Assembly: GCA_003184365.1 (NCBI GenBank)
Contig: NKYR01000019.1
Coordinates: 310,001 to 374,000 of the forward strand
Source of the DNA: Evernia prunastri
Taxonomy: Eukaryota; Ascomycota; Lecanoromycetes; Lecanorales; Parmeliaceae
Length of the DNA stretch: 64,000 bases
Direction of reading: 5' to 3'
The notes below the pieces were generated by a model, which was given only the letters and a program-made list of their open reading frames with translations, made no database searches and was not told where the DNA came from. Of this stretch, positions 12,727 to 24,206 are shown piece after piece (the stretch's first letter is position 1; each line of letters opens with the position of its first letter). Position numbers and translations under genes: made by a program.

Positions 12727-13862
12727 ATGTCTAGAAGAGTATCCCCCCCAGATAGCCCATTTCATAGACTATTCCTACCTCAGATTGCAGAGGAGGATCC
12801 CCTTGTCCAAACCAGAGTCGGACTTCCGCCGTCCAAAAATTTCAGGATTGCTTCGCCCAGAAAAGTTCGATTACTCTCTCGGCGTGGGATCCTCTCATTG
12901 CCGCCGCCAGAACCTCCTCCGAACGCCCATACGCACCCGTACTCTCACTTACTCTCACGGCGTGGGATCGTCTTACCGCCACCGCCAGAAGAACTTGCGA
13001 ACGCCCATACGCAGCCGTACTCTCTCGATACCCCAGCACCATCATCACCGGCTCCCTATCACTCTCCGAAGTCAACGTATAGAAGCGAGAGAAATCAAGT
13101 TGCTACGATGCCCTATAACAATACTGCCATCCCTCCTCCAGAAGAGATTTCCGGAGCAGCATCTCTCCCATGTCAGTCGTCGTGCTCATTCTGGTCTTAG
13201 CATCCAAGATTAATATTCATAGTGGCTCGCGTGAAGAAGATCCTTCACATAGATGAAGAGATCATGGCATGTTCAAACAATGGAGCTTTTGCAATAACTA
13301 TAGCCACGGCACGTTCTACGAACCGTATCCCTGCATCAATAAGTTTTTAATAGCCTCAGGAAATGTTTATACGCTTTCTTGCGGAGCAAGCAATGAACGA
13401 GGTCAGGTCTGAGAAGAAACCTAGACGTAACATACAATACAAGGACCTGGGTAAGTCTACCGGCGGAAAAACCTCGCTTTATGCTAACTTGACAATGAAG
13501 CAAATGCTGTTGCTCGACTCGACAGCCTTCAATTCCTCGAAGATGTAATACCGCGGACATCAACCTTTAGAGATTTCAAGGCAAAGAAGGCCAGCAAGGC
13601 GATTCAGAGAAACCAACCACTACAGAACGGACAGACTACATTGGATGCCCCCAGATCACTGCCGCAACGGCCAATTGGAAAGAATGAGCGGAATGGAGGT
13701 GCAGTGGAAGACGGTAAGATGTCTGATAGTACCATTAGTGAGGCAGATCCTGAAGAAAAGCGATCTCCAGCGCCAAATACCAATGGCGGGCTCGTCTTTG
13801 AGCACTATGAGCCCAACGGTTCTCATCGACGGGACGAATCCGGAGATGTTGAGATGAGTTGA
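12727..13862 (+). CDS. histone-fold protein, Dpb3/CHRAC/NF-YC type, with possible N-terminal extension
   Basis: Histone-fold protein of the kind found in DNA polymerase epsilon (Dpb3) and CHRAC-like complexes. Four exons: 12727-13171, 13223-13308, 13360-13450, 13501-13862. The core starts at an internal ATG (13108, MPYNNTAIPPPEEISGA) and gives about 200 residues. The fold reads LPLARVKKILHIDEEI, then CSNNGAFAITIATEMFIRFL, then KKPRRNIQYKDL and ANAVARLDSLQFLEDVIP. The tail is acidic/polar. The second intron has a GC donor (GCACGT), the only choice that joins ...ATE in frame. Upstream of 13108 the frame stays open to an ATG at 12727 and includes two in-frame 26-codon repeats. Either the start is 12727 (327 residues) or 13108 (200 residues); relatives I recall start at the second. 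Fold call firm, start uncertain. Confidence 0.75.
12871..13026 (+). repeat. 78-bp tandem duplication, two copies
   Basis: Copies 12871-12948 and 12949-13026. Each encodes, in the frame of the histone-fold gene, a 26-residue unit beginning LLSRRGI and continuing through a proline run to NAHT.PYS. The unit length is a multiple of three, so it fits coding sequence, but the region is also open in other frames and may be 5' leader. Confidence 0.8.
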
Positions 13863-14767
13863 GGCTCTCGTGTCCGATAAAGATCTACTCGAGATGGTGC
13901 ATTTGGGACGGCGCAAGAGGAAGTCATCAAGAAAATGCAGCGAGACCTACGCATAGCCATGGCGCATTGGGAAAGAGGTTCGAAAGTACATGCGGGAAAA
14001 GTGTGTTTTACGAGGGCTACTACACAGACAATCTCGGTACTCTAGGTAATGAATATCACATGCAATCGTTTACCGACCGCTCGCGACCTTTCCCCCCTGT
14101 TTCAACTAAAAGTTCCTTCCACTTGAGCCCCAGCGCAATTATTCCTTTCCAGTGCGCTCCTCCGCTTCAGTGTTTCTTCCTCGGCATACCCAACTGCACT
14201 GCAACCGAGTTAACGAGCATGGATAGATCAACTCTCTGATCACCACAGTAAGATCTTTGCCCGCGTGCTACTCGTACGTACTCATGCCTTTCACCACGAC
14301 CAAGAAGGGTTCAAAAATTGTTTTAAAGAGTGACAGTGGAAGCGGGTAAGTAATCTCCGATCGTTGAACAAAGCACCTGGACGAGAAGAATTTTAATATG
14401 TTCAACGGCTTTTGTCAATGCTTGATATCAACAATGATAAATAAACACAGGCGAAAGCGACTGCAATCATCAATGAGATCAAAGTAGCGCCAAGAGATCT
14501 ACTGATAAGATAAGATTGCCGATTTCTGTCCGAGATGACCCCCTCGATCCACGAAGTCTTTACTTGCATCTGACAGAGGTAAGGGCCATAAAAGGATACG
14601 AGGCCATAGTGACGCTGACTTGACATTATCGTATTCAGATGGTAGTTTGTACACAAGTCTCTTGGTGTTGTAAGCAGGGCTACAATCGGCAATCGATCCG
14701 TTTTCCAAGTGGTGAAGGTCGCCATCACTTCGGAACCTTTCTCCAAATCTTGATAAGATAAACCACC
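13863..14767. other. intergenic, no gene recognised
   Basis: 905 bp between two plus-strand genes. The first 100 bp after the histone-fold stop still read as polar codons (DKDLLEMVHLGRRKRK) but end at a stop. The rest shows no supported frame. The last part serves as promoter for the glutamine amidotransferase gene. Confidence 0.4.
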
Positions 14768-15903
14768 ATGGAGTCCCCCACTCGAAAGCTGCCCTCACCA
14801 CGAAACCCTCCCACCATGCCGCCTTCGCCTCTCCGCCTCGCCATCCTAGAAGCCGACAACGCCGTCGGGAGGTTCCGCGACAAATACGGCAGCTACGGCG
14901 GCGTCTTCACCTCCCTGCTGTACAAAGCGGCCGACGCCTCGGCCATACCGAGGGAGAAGCTGGACATTACGTTGTGGGATATCGTGAACGAGGAGGGGGC
15001 GGAAGAGGGGGCAGTCGAAGCCATGGGCGGGGAGTGGAACGTTTCGAGGACGAAAGGCTTTCCGCGTATGCAGGATGTGGACGCGGTGCTGATCACGGGG
15101 AGTCGTATGTTTTATTTTTATCTTTTGGAATTCCATTCTTCCTCCCCCTTTCCCCATCCTTTTTTTTTTCTTTTTCCCGCCCGCCTGAGGGATTTGGCGA
15201 TGAATCATACGGGATCCTTGAAGAATGTGATTGATTGATTGGATTGGATTGGATTCGGTTGGGGCTAACACAGAGGGGCTCCCCCGGCCGCAGACTTCAA
15301 CGCCTTCGATAACGACCCGTGGATCGTCCGGACCGTCGACTTCGTGAAAGCGGTGCTCGTGCAAGACCGGGTGAGGTTCATCGGCGTGTGCTGGGGCCAC
15401 CAGATACTGGGGAGAGCGCTAGGCACCCAAGTGGCGCCGAGCCAGGGTCGAGCGTGGGAGGTGAGCGTGTGCGCGGTCGACAACACGGAGAGGGGGAAGG
15501 AGCTGTTTGGGAAAGACGCCCTGGTGAGTGTGGATGGATTTTCGTTTCCGATGCGGCAAGAAAAACAAAACAAAAAGTGTCATACAAAGGCTGATGCTGG
15601 GTATCTGGTCAGAACATATTCCAATCGCACCTCGACCTCGTCCTCTCCTACCCGCCCGGCGTCGAGGCGCTCGGCTCCTCGGGCCCGTGCGCGGTGCAGG
15701 GCATGTACATCCCCCGGCGGGCGATGTCGCTGCAGGGCCACCCGGAGTTCACGGCGGAGATCATGGCGGAGCTGCTGGAGCGGCGGCACGGGCAGAAGGT
15801 CTTCAGCGACGCGGTCTACGCCGAGGCCATGACGAGGGTGGCCGTGCCGCAGGACGGCGTGCTCATCGCCCAGGCTTTCCTGAAATTCCTCCTCGAGGAG
15901 TAG
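14768..15903 (+). CDS. class I glutamine amidotransferase-like protein
   Basis: Stand-alone class I GATase-like protein of the fungal type related to yeast YLR126C; the substrate is unknown. Three exons (14768-15104, 15294-15523, 15613-15903) give about 285 residues. The nucleophile elbow is GVCWGHQ, with Cys as nucleophile. The catalytic His sits in QGHPEF in the last exon, with the Glu two residues later. The splice between exons 1 and 2 rebuilds ITGSHFNAFDNDPWI, the usual family block. The first intron is long (189 bp), with a pyrimidine-rich tract and a GATTG repeat near its end. Kozak context at 14768 is strong (ACCACCATGG); a second in-frame ATG at 14816 would give the start usual for the family. 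Exons 2 and 3 are far more GC-rich than exon 1. Confidence 0.87.
15227..15260 (+). repeat. GATTG-type microsatellite inside an intron
   Basis: Imperfect run of GATTG/GGATT units in the first intron of the glutamine amidotransferase-like gene. Confidence 0.7.
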
Positions 15904-17353
15904 AGATCTTGCTGTTGGCGTGCATGATCTGAGACTGGGGCTGGAATGGAACATCGGCAAGGCGTATGCGTGGGATGGCTCATGTCCTTTTTCCCTGGAG
16001 GAAAGCCCTCCTGTCCCGGGCGCGGTTAAAAGGCGAGCTTCGAAGGCCCATCAGCGTACTTCTGTACGACGTACACGATCTACCATGCCGGCCTGCACGC
16101 ACGCATGATAGACAACTCACTCACTCACCACTTCCAACCTCACATACAGGCTCGAGGTACCTAAATCCGAAACCGTCTTATCCATCCATCCCAATCCCCC
16201 CGCCCCCCCTTCGCAACCGCACATCCATCCTACCTACCGACCCACCTTAGTCCTCCACGTCCATCTCAAGTCGAAACACAAACACTCCTGCAACGACCTG
16301 AAAAAAGCCGCAGCGAGCGAGCGAGGAGAGCGGTGGTGGTGTCTAGGTCGTTACGTTCGAGGTGTGTGGGTTCGCCCGACCGGTTTTCTCGAGCGAGTGC
16401 GGCGTGCGTCGTTTTGGGGGGAGAATGGAGTTGGAGGTGGGGTGGAGGGGATGGGGGAAGGGGGGCAGGGGCTTCGGTGTGATCGCTTCAAGAGGAGCGG
16501 AGCTGGGTGGATGGGGGATGGGGATGGGAGACCGAGGATTTCAGATCTAAGATGTAGATAGCTTGTCGGTGATGTTTCCTCTTATAGTCTGGCAAGCTCC
16601 CGTATCTCCTCTCATCGGTAAAGATCATAGAGATATCTTCACATCCACTTATAACGTGGTCTAGATGGAAGTAGGTCAGTGATCTTTCCAGGCCAAGAAT
16701 CCGCAAGCGGTAGACCGTTTAGATCTGTGTAAGAATAGATTGGTTAAAATGATAGGAGATCGTCTATTGATTTCCGCTAGAGTACAGTGCTCGAACCAGC
16801 TCGCCAGAACAAGTATAAAAAACCGAAAACCAAAAATTTGTGGTAGACCAAAATATGTGCAGTCATAAGGATCTTTTTTCATCAACATTCAAACACCGTC
16901 GTCGTCAAACCCAAAGCTTCCCAGTCGTCTCACAAATATAAAACAAGGTATAGCCTCCGATATACGCAGCCCCTAGATCCGATGCCATGATTCGCTGTTT
17001 GACCAAATGCCATGCAATTCCACCATTTTATCGTGCGTTTACCACCGATCATGCATATGCTGAAACAAAAGTCGCTCTACCGAAACTCTGAGAAACCGCT
17101 CAAATCAAACGTTCGTTACATATCGCATGTCTATAGCCAGGTCCGAGAAACACCAGACCCAAAACAGGGGTATTTGTCGAGGCTGCCGATCCAAATGTCG
17201 TCCATTAAAAGGGTATCAATTTGTGGGAGGTGACGACAGCAAAGGGTAGTAGCCAGTGGGTATCAAAGAGTGTGGCGCCCGCCATGAGACACAGATGATG
17301 CAGCAGAACGATTATCAAAAGCGGAGGGCAGAATTCCGGATCCTGCGGCTCTG
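15904..17353. other. gene-free region between convergent genes
   Basis: About 1.45 kb. The part around 16190-16530 is strongly strand-biased: a C-rich stretch, then a G-rich stretch with many GGGG/GGGGA tracts. The part near 16550-17350 is AT-rich and featureless. No family-like frame, RNA gene or repeat pair was found. Confidence 0.5.
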
Positions 17354-18054
17354 CTACCAGTGACGACCGTACGTCTGCTGCTGCATCATAGCGGGCGAAA
17401 TCGAGGATGGTGGGCTTGGTACCCGCATGCCCGTACTAGGATTGACGATTGGGATGGCGTTGCGTGTGCGCAAGGCAGAAGGTTGGTGGATCTTCATCTG
17501 CTGGCTGTTGTTTGATTGGAAACCAGTGACAGGATTGTAGGAATTGTTTGATGCCGCGGAAGAGAGGGAAAAGCTAGGAGTGGTTTGTTGCTGAGGCTGG
17601 ATCTGGATCTGCGGTTGGAGTGGGGACGATTGAGGGGAGCCGCTGGAGAGAGAGCCATCGGATGAGGATGAGTGAATGGACTGTAACTGTAAGGGAAAGA
17701 TAGATAAGCATAAATCCATCAAACAAAGCGCCGTCCATGACCGACGGTGGCCCAATCTGGGTATTGTACACTCACGTCGTCCTCAGTCAACAGCCCGGGG
17801 CAGAACTCGAGGTCGTCATCCAAGTCAAAAGATCTTCCGGCCTCGAATCGAAGACGGAAAGCCGAGGTGGGTGGGCTCTCGGTCAGCTCCTTCATGCTTC
17901 GAACCCCGCGGAAGGGGCGATGTGAGTTCTGGGAGGCTGAAAGCCTAGGCGCTCTCCGCGATCGGCCACCATGGTGATTGTGGGAGGAGGAGGAGGAATG
18001 TGAGGAGGCGGATGAAGGTTGATGGTGCTGAGGTGGGTAATAATAGTTGGACAT
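17354..18054 (-). CDS. conserved fungal Ser/Gln-rich protein of unknown function
   Basis: I know no function for this protein. Two exons, 17776-18054 and 17354-17686, give about 203 residues. The first exon has a low-complexity start rich in Ser and His, then a block that looks conserved: RRAPRLSASQNSHRPFRG, MKELTESP and RFEAGRSFDLDDDLEFCPG. The second exon is Ser/Gln/Pro-rich (SSSSDGSLSSGSPQSSP, then Gln runs) and ends in MMQQQTYGRHW. The acceptor is a duplicated TTACAG, so use of the second site would drop two residues (LQ). The acidic-aromatic block and disordered flanks suggest a regulatory or adaptor protein, but that is a guess. Long gene-free DNA lies on both sides. Confidence 0.65.
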
Positions 18055-20197
18055 TGTTGCAGTGATGGAGGTACCCTTGGTTGTGGAATTGTGGATGGAG
18101 AAGGGGGATGATTATGATGATGAGAGGATTGAGATTTGAGAGTGAGAGTGAGATGGTCTGTGCTGTGGGGGCCGGGCAGTGCAGCGGACGCTTGCGGCGT
18201 AACAAACAAAGGAGGACGCAGGTGAATAAAGCCGACGACGAATGGATAAATTCAAGTAACGGAGATATATAGATGGGTTTATATTATAGACAAACGAAGT
18301 TGATGAATTATGGAGAAGAATTGAATGAATTGAAGAGAGGCGGTGGTGTATAGAATAATGTGGGGTGGATGGAGAAGGTTGCTTGGGATACTTGGATACT
18401 CTTTCTCACTCTCTCTGGTTGATGGGGAGAAGTTTATTTAGTTAAGAAGTAAGAAAGAAAGAAAGAAGCTTTTTTGCAAAGGCCAACTCGCCCAGTCAGC
18501 TTCAGGAGGCAGGCACATGACTTAGCGCCCATGCTAGTACCGAAACTAGGAGGCTCGGCAACACGCCAATGTACGAGCTAAGTCCGGATGAAGTAAGGTG
18601 TCTGCAGCTGGTTTCAAGATGGTGAAGCTAAATGTTGATCTCGAACATGGCCCCCCCTGACTTTTGGGTTATCTTTTTTATGCGCTCGAGGAAAATAGAT
18701 TCTTGAATTGAATAGTGATACACTTCGGCGTCGACGATGATATGCCGAGAGAATACCTACTTACAACTTAAAGTACGCAAAGTGCATCAAGCAAAACACC
18801 TTTGCATGACCATCTAACAAACATGCTTTGAGACGTACATCAAAGCTGCTTTTTCTTCTTCGTCTTCTTCATTTTTCATTTTGCCACCTGTTGGTTGGAC
18901 CACCTGCAAATTAACTGGAAGCCTCCATTATCTGCCCTATTCTCTAGTCCGTGCTGTCCTCTCAGTCAGCCTGCAGTGCTGCACCCAATGACCCGATCCG
19001 GGGACCCGCCGAGGGGCTGGCAGGCTGGCAGCACATCGAGAAGCTCGCTTCGCAGTAGCGCGCAGTAGCGAAGCGTCAAATATCCTCCTGCTTCACCGCC
19101 TCCCAATTTCATGAGCACCGCAAGGATGCAGTAGTAGGTAACTACTGGTACTACCCAGTCCAATTCAACATATATTCTACCTACGGCAAGGCTCTCATGA
19201 TTCTGTCAACATGTACGCAGTATAGAGTACATGGATCAATCCCTTCTCTCTTCACCCTTGTACCTATTCGCATTGTCTCGGATTTCCATGCATATATATA
19301 TATCCCGTAATGGATCCGCCAAATCACGCCTGGCATCCGAATGCAATGGTCACCGACGCTTTCTTGACTATTGTGTGTACGGTATGGTGTGACTCCCGGT
19401 GATGAAAGGAAGCGAGTACTCTCCATGCGGATCTCCTCTGTATACTCGACATATAGAAGCTTTACCCCATGAGTCCTGGCTGGGAATGGAAGCACTGGCA
19501 TCCTCAATCCCACTGCTGAAATCTGCATACCCATCATCTTGCCAACGAACGGCACCTGGTAAATGCGTGGTGGAGATGATTCCGTATAAAAAGAGAGATA
19601 CACAGCTGCCCCCATATATATAACGACAGACTTGACTTGTGAAGTAAGTTCGAGGGTGCCAGCACGATGGGCGCGATCCATCTCATTTCCAGACAATGTT
19701 GCTTACCCACCAAATCCTGAAAAAGACATGGCTGCTCTCCCCAGATACGAACGACCGGCTTGGCTTGTCTTCAAGCTCACAGCAAGCATTGATCAAGGCT
19801 TCCTTGCCAAGACTCGCTGCTCCACAAAGGCAGCCCCAATCGATCTCAACCCCACAGACCCTTAACCTCTTACCAGTGGATCGAGGAAAGGCAATACGTA
19901 GAGGGGTGTCATCGATTCATACGAATTGTCTGTCCGTCTCACGGAGTCCCGAATGGAGAGCACTGATGCAAGAAGGACGAATTCCCATCACCCACAAAGA
20001 CAGTCGGTTTCATGATTCGTCTCAATACAAAAGCCACAGTGAGTCTTTCCTGCCAACACACACCCATTGGAGACGGAAAACCATCAAAGGTGTCCTCCAT
20101 GCTCAACTTTCCCTCCACCATAACCTCATCAATAAAGGCCCATCCATCCTCCCGTCCGCGCGCGAACCCCGCCAGCATTCCCTTGAGAAACACACAC
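18055..20197. other. gene-free region, 2.1 kb
   Basis: Contains a minus-strand frame of 171 codons (19181-19696) whose translation looks like chance sequence, with no motif and odd composition. A short AT dinucleotide run lies near 19292-19304. Purine-rich AAGAAAG repeats occur near 18450. No gene is supported. Confidence 0.5.
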
Positions 20198-21218
20198 TCA
20201 ACTCAACTCAACATGATAAACCTCCCACCTCAGCACCCCCTCCACCTCCCCCAACTCTCCCAACTCCCCCTTAATCCCTTCAACCCCCTCCCCCTCCCCC
20301 TCCCCTCCCTCCAACCCCACCAACCCCATCCAAGCCCCCACCTCCCGCTGCACCCCCTCAACCAGCATCCCCTCCACAACCCACCCCCCGCACACATCCC
20401 TCACCGCCCCTTTCCCCTTCCCATTCCCATTCCCCCCAACATTCCCCCTCCCCTCAACCCTCCCAACAACCCCCTCCCACATCTCCTCCCACTTCTTCTT
20501 CCCCTTCCCCTCCCCACCCCCCCCGTGCACAACACCCTCCTCGAAATAAACCATAACGACCGCCGTAAGACCCGCCGCTCTCAGCGCCGCGGGCCGCGCG
20601 GGCCGGAAGAGGACGTGGATCGGGGCCGGGGCCACGGCGCAGAGGGAGAGGAGGCGGGCGCGGAAGGCGGAAAAGTGCGCCGTGGCGTAGAAGGCGAGGT
20701 GGTCTTCTTTGCTGTCCCAGTCTGTTTTGTTTGGATGGTTTTTTGTGGTCAGCGCGGGGGAGGGGTTGAGGCGGTTGAGGCGGGGTGAGTGGGCGCTAGA
20801 AAAAAGAAAAAGGGTTGGTCGAAAGGGGACAGATGCTCAAAGATATTGATGGGATCAGCTTCAGCGGGGATGTAGTTGCGCTGTTGAGCTCTTCTCTTGG
20901 GGCACAGATTGATGTCCAAAATTCGACTCAATATCAAAAACAACTTTTGTGTTTCTCAAAAGGGTCACTTTTTCCGGGCAGCTCGGCTGATGGATGGAGG
21001 AAGGGGGGAAGGAAAGGAAGGGATTTACTGAGAAACATGCGGGCTTTGGTCCTATCTTCGACGACGCTGCTGGTATATATGTCTCGGAAGCCAGGACATT
21101 CTTTCAGCGTGGAGATGGACGAGGCCCAGATGGCGCCTTCGGGAGTGGAGGGGTCTTTGAGGTCGTAGGGGGCTTTGAGCTGGATGAGGCAGACCTCTGT
21201 GACTGGGATTTTGGACAT
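20198..21218 (-). CDS. A/B-barrel (ABM/Dabb-like) domain protein with Gly/Glu-rich C-terminus
   Basis: Likely a small ferredoxin-like (antibiotic-biosynthesis-monooxygenase or stress-responsive A/B barrel) protein; its reaction is unknown. Two exons: 21029-21218 (MSKIPVTEVCLIQLKA, through the strand-helix unit GAIWASSISTLKECPGFRDI) and 20198-20721. The splice gives ARMFLNWDSKEDHLAFYA, and WDS followed by a charged helix is typical of the fold. The intron between them is 307 bp, unusually long for this window. The C-terminal half is encoded by a long C-rich plus-strand tract and reads as runs of Gly, Glu and Val, unlike a normal second barrel. Total about 237 residues. The fold call rests on pattern only; the C-terminus may be poorly folded or mis-modelled. 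Confidence 0.6.
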
Positions 21219-21825
21219 TGTGGGGAAATACTCTCAAAGTGAGAATGCCAATTGTTCTGGTGGAGAGGGTACGTGAGGAGGCGCTTTGAAATATGGGTCC
21301 ATGAATAAAGGATATTTGAGCCGCATATGCCTCTATCCATATCTGTAAGCGATCCGACAGGATGCATAATCATTGCTCAGCATCCAGGGTAGCGATCACC
21401 AGAGCCTCTGTGCATGAGACCAACCAATTTGAGAGAGCACTTGTCTTTCCATTTGCTGTAAGAAGGTATGAATACATAGTGCTCCGCAATATCCGCTTAC
21501 CAATGCTTTGGTAATATCAAGCTAGCGTTTACCCTAGCAACATCATCAACTTGGCGATTAATGCTCGACGAGCTCGGCGACATGCATGCAGCATTGAGAC
21601 GGGTGTAGAGTATAGTAGTGTGACTGGAAAGGGGAAGGGTAGCTTTGAGTGGAGAGGTTGAGAAGGACAGTGACATCAATGCCTCGCCAGGTGGCCAAAA
21701 TGCTTCAGGTCTGAAATTGGATTTCAACGAGACCCTGGAAGAATTGCTGAATGTCATAAACCATTCATTTTATCGTATCGTGTCGACTTTCGTCGAGCAA
21801 TATCGGCGTGTTAAGTGCACTAGAG
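21219..21825. other. intergenic, no gene recognised
   Basis: 607 bp between the A/B-barrel gene start and the F-box gene stop, both on the minus strand. Short frames only, none with a family motif. Confidence 0.4.
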
Positions 21826-23690
21826 CTAATCAAATGGCTCCGGCTCTGGATCGGATTCATCGTACGAAGTTTCATTTCCAGAAAATAGGCCTAGCCCGGA
21901 TTCGAAGTTTTCTTCGAAAGCTTTGTTGATGTCCAAGGTTATTGGCACCTTGCCAAGGGAATGCTGGCTCGCGACTCCAAGTTCCTTATCTGAGACGGCG
22001 TTAGCTAGCGCTTTTTAAACCTGACTGTCCGATCAGGATGGCGAACTCACTTGCAACGACCCATTCGACGCCCATTTCCTCCATACCTGCGGCGAGCTCG
22101 ACTTCTTCCCATGTGTCGTCCGGGTGACACAGGCCGTGCCATGTTAGTACTCTTCGGAACCAAGTTGTCTTAGAGCCTTCGATCGAGCGAGTCCGATGCT
22201 CTTCCTCTTCATCAAGCAACACTTCGGCTTCTCTTTGGGCTCGAGCAGCGCCAAGATTCGCACTGATACCCCCGCCGAAAAGAGATCCGGTTGTTGGTCC
22301 TTGGCTCTGCGTCATGGCCGTCGTGATAGCTTCCTTGATGCGTCCAGTGCGGTGTTTCGATCTCTTCTGTCTACGGCAAGTCTGAATAGTCTCCCGAATT
22401 GCGTGAATATCGAGCTTCTCATGGCCTTCGATTGCGCCCCCGTCCGTTCCTAGACCTGTGGTAATACCATTTTTTCTCAAGTTTCGTATCTCGAGATCGT
22501 CGAAGAAGATCTCGCGACAAATTGTGGAAGCGGCAAATTCCAGATGGACAAGCTTCTTGCTGAAGTCTCTTATCAAGGGGCATAAGTGCGGACGTTCTGG
22601 AGGGTCGTAGCCACGGAAGTCTTGATCATCGTCCCAACAGAGAAGTACAAGGTGCTTCAAATTGGGTGGTGCATGGTAAAGCAACTTTGAGATGGTTTCA
22701 TAATCGAGATTGCAGAAGCGAAGCTCAAGCTTTGCCAAGTTCACAGCCACGGAATCTGGATTACCAAGCAACTGCATGAGCAATGGAGAGTCGAGCTCAG
22801 GGGGACATTCCAGCATAATGCTTTCGAAGCTTTTGAGACCTTTAGTAGGGCCAACGATCTGATCAGCTCTCAATGGGACATCCATCAAACTATGTCGACC
22901 GTGGACAGTGCCACGCTGATGAGGCCTATGATGGCTGCCGTAATTGGTCGAGAGGTCAGTGTAGCGCTTCTGCAAGTCAAGACTTGCATGCGTAGGTGGG
23001 CTATCCGCCCAGTAGTGACGTATCTCGAGATTCAAACAGTCTGGAAATGAGATACCATTGACCAAAGGACGCCAAAATTTAGCGTTCGGCATGCAGACTG
23101 TGCGAGCGCGGCCTGGCAGTCTCTCCTCTGGCTCATGTCGTCCGACAAAGAGAACGAGCTTGGTGACTCGAGGGAAAGTTTCACTATCAAGGCCGGAGAC
23201 AGGTGTATGATCGCATTGGCAATGAGCAAAACGAAGCGTGATGGCCAGGTTGGGACATCGCCGTACGATAGATTGAATGAATCGTGAGACTAAGATTGCT
23301 GCTGGAGGCTGACCATTGCTTCTTGCACTGTCTTTGATCTGGTCGATCGTGAGATCTAAGGTCTTGGTTTGATCCAGGCAGTCTTGGTTTGACCACTTGT
23401 GATCTAGCTTCCCCATGTATGTTGCTCTGGTAAATGTCCGAGAAAGAAGAGTGAGGGAATGAAAGGATGAGACATTGGGATGGCGGTAGAGTATTGGGCG
23501 GAAGAGCTGGTAGATAGCTTTAGAAGTCGTTGAAAGACTAGCAACCTCCTGCTGCCGAAGAAACGTGCAGATGTGATGACTGTATGTGCTAAATCAGGAT
23601 CAGGCTTTGAGGGCAAGGTTCAGTGACTTACGCTATTTCAGTGGGCAGCGCTCCGAAGGAAGTACTTTCACCCATTGTCGACCGTTGCAT
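21826..23690 (-). CDS. F-box protein with leucine-rich C-terminal region
   Basis: Probable substrate adaptor of an SCF ubiquitin ligase. Three exons, 23632-23690, 22051-23588 and 21826-21989, give about 586 residues. The F-box is built across the first splice: ALPTEIATYSHHIC, then FLRQQEVASLSTTSKA and IYQLFRPILYRH. The body has scattered leucine-rich segments (LAKLELRFCNLDYETISKLL, LKHLVLL) that could be degenerate LRRs, followed by a basic patch and a Gly-rich linker. The last exon is acidic and ends in EPEPFD. Introns are 43 and 61 bp. Two in-frame ATGs (23690, 23675) are possible starts. A miniature inverted-repeat element begins 76 bp upstream of the start, in the promoter shared with the apyrase gene. 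Confidence 0.75.
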
Positions 23691-23765
23691 GTAGGTCGAA
23701 TGGACTTTGGTGAGATTTTGAGCTGCCTTGGGTATCTAAGATGCCTTATAGGGAACCTCGGCAAG

Positions 23766-24006
23766 ATACTCAGGCCGGTTTTTAATATCCGGACAGCCGA
23801 AGATTTTCCGACTTCATGTATACTCTGATAACTCCAGTATCTTTGATTTTCCGAGAAAGTAGTCGCTATGAGGTTTATAGCACTGGCTATAAACTATATT
23901 ATTCCAGCTGAAAGTTTTATCGTAGCTGCTGTTGGTGGGGAGATATCCTGAGTTGAACATATTCAGGTCTATTTAGTGTCCGGATATTAAAAACCGGCCT
24001 GAGTAT
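23766..24006. mobile_element. MITE-like element with 30-bp perfect inverted repeats
   Basis: Positions 23766-23795 and 23977-24006 are perfect reverse complements (ATACTCAGGCCGG...). Taking TA as the target-site duplication (23767-23768 and 24004-24005), the element is 235 bp with termini CTCAGGCC/GGCCTGAG, as expected for a Tc1/mariner-type non-autonomous element. It has no coding capacity. Inside is a hairpin with 9-bp arms, GTTTATAGC/GCTATAAAC (23873-23894). It sits between the divergent F-box and apyrase genes. Confidence 0.85.
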
Positions 24007-24206
24007 GCATGAGCTCTTTCGGGGATAAGAGTTAGCTCCGAGGCTCCCGTTTCTAATTTTCTTTAGCGGCGGGTACTCGTCATGCACCCGGAATTGAGCC
24101 GCATCAATCACTCAAGTGCTTATCGGCTTTGAGGACGAAATAAACCGCCTTTGCTTGTTGGCCAACTACCAAATTGGCATCATCTTGCCCTTCATGCACC
24201 AAAGCG

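Noticed and set aside
16190..16530. C-rich then G-rich block with several short frames
   Set aside because: The frames are by-products of base composition; no domain, repeat unit or start context supports a gene.
19181..19696. Minus-strand open frame of 171 codons
   Set aside because: No motif, no splice support, and odd composition in an otherwise gene-free, simple-repeat-containing region; best explained as chance.
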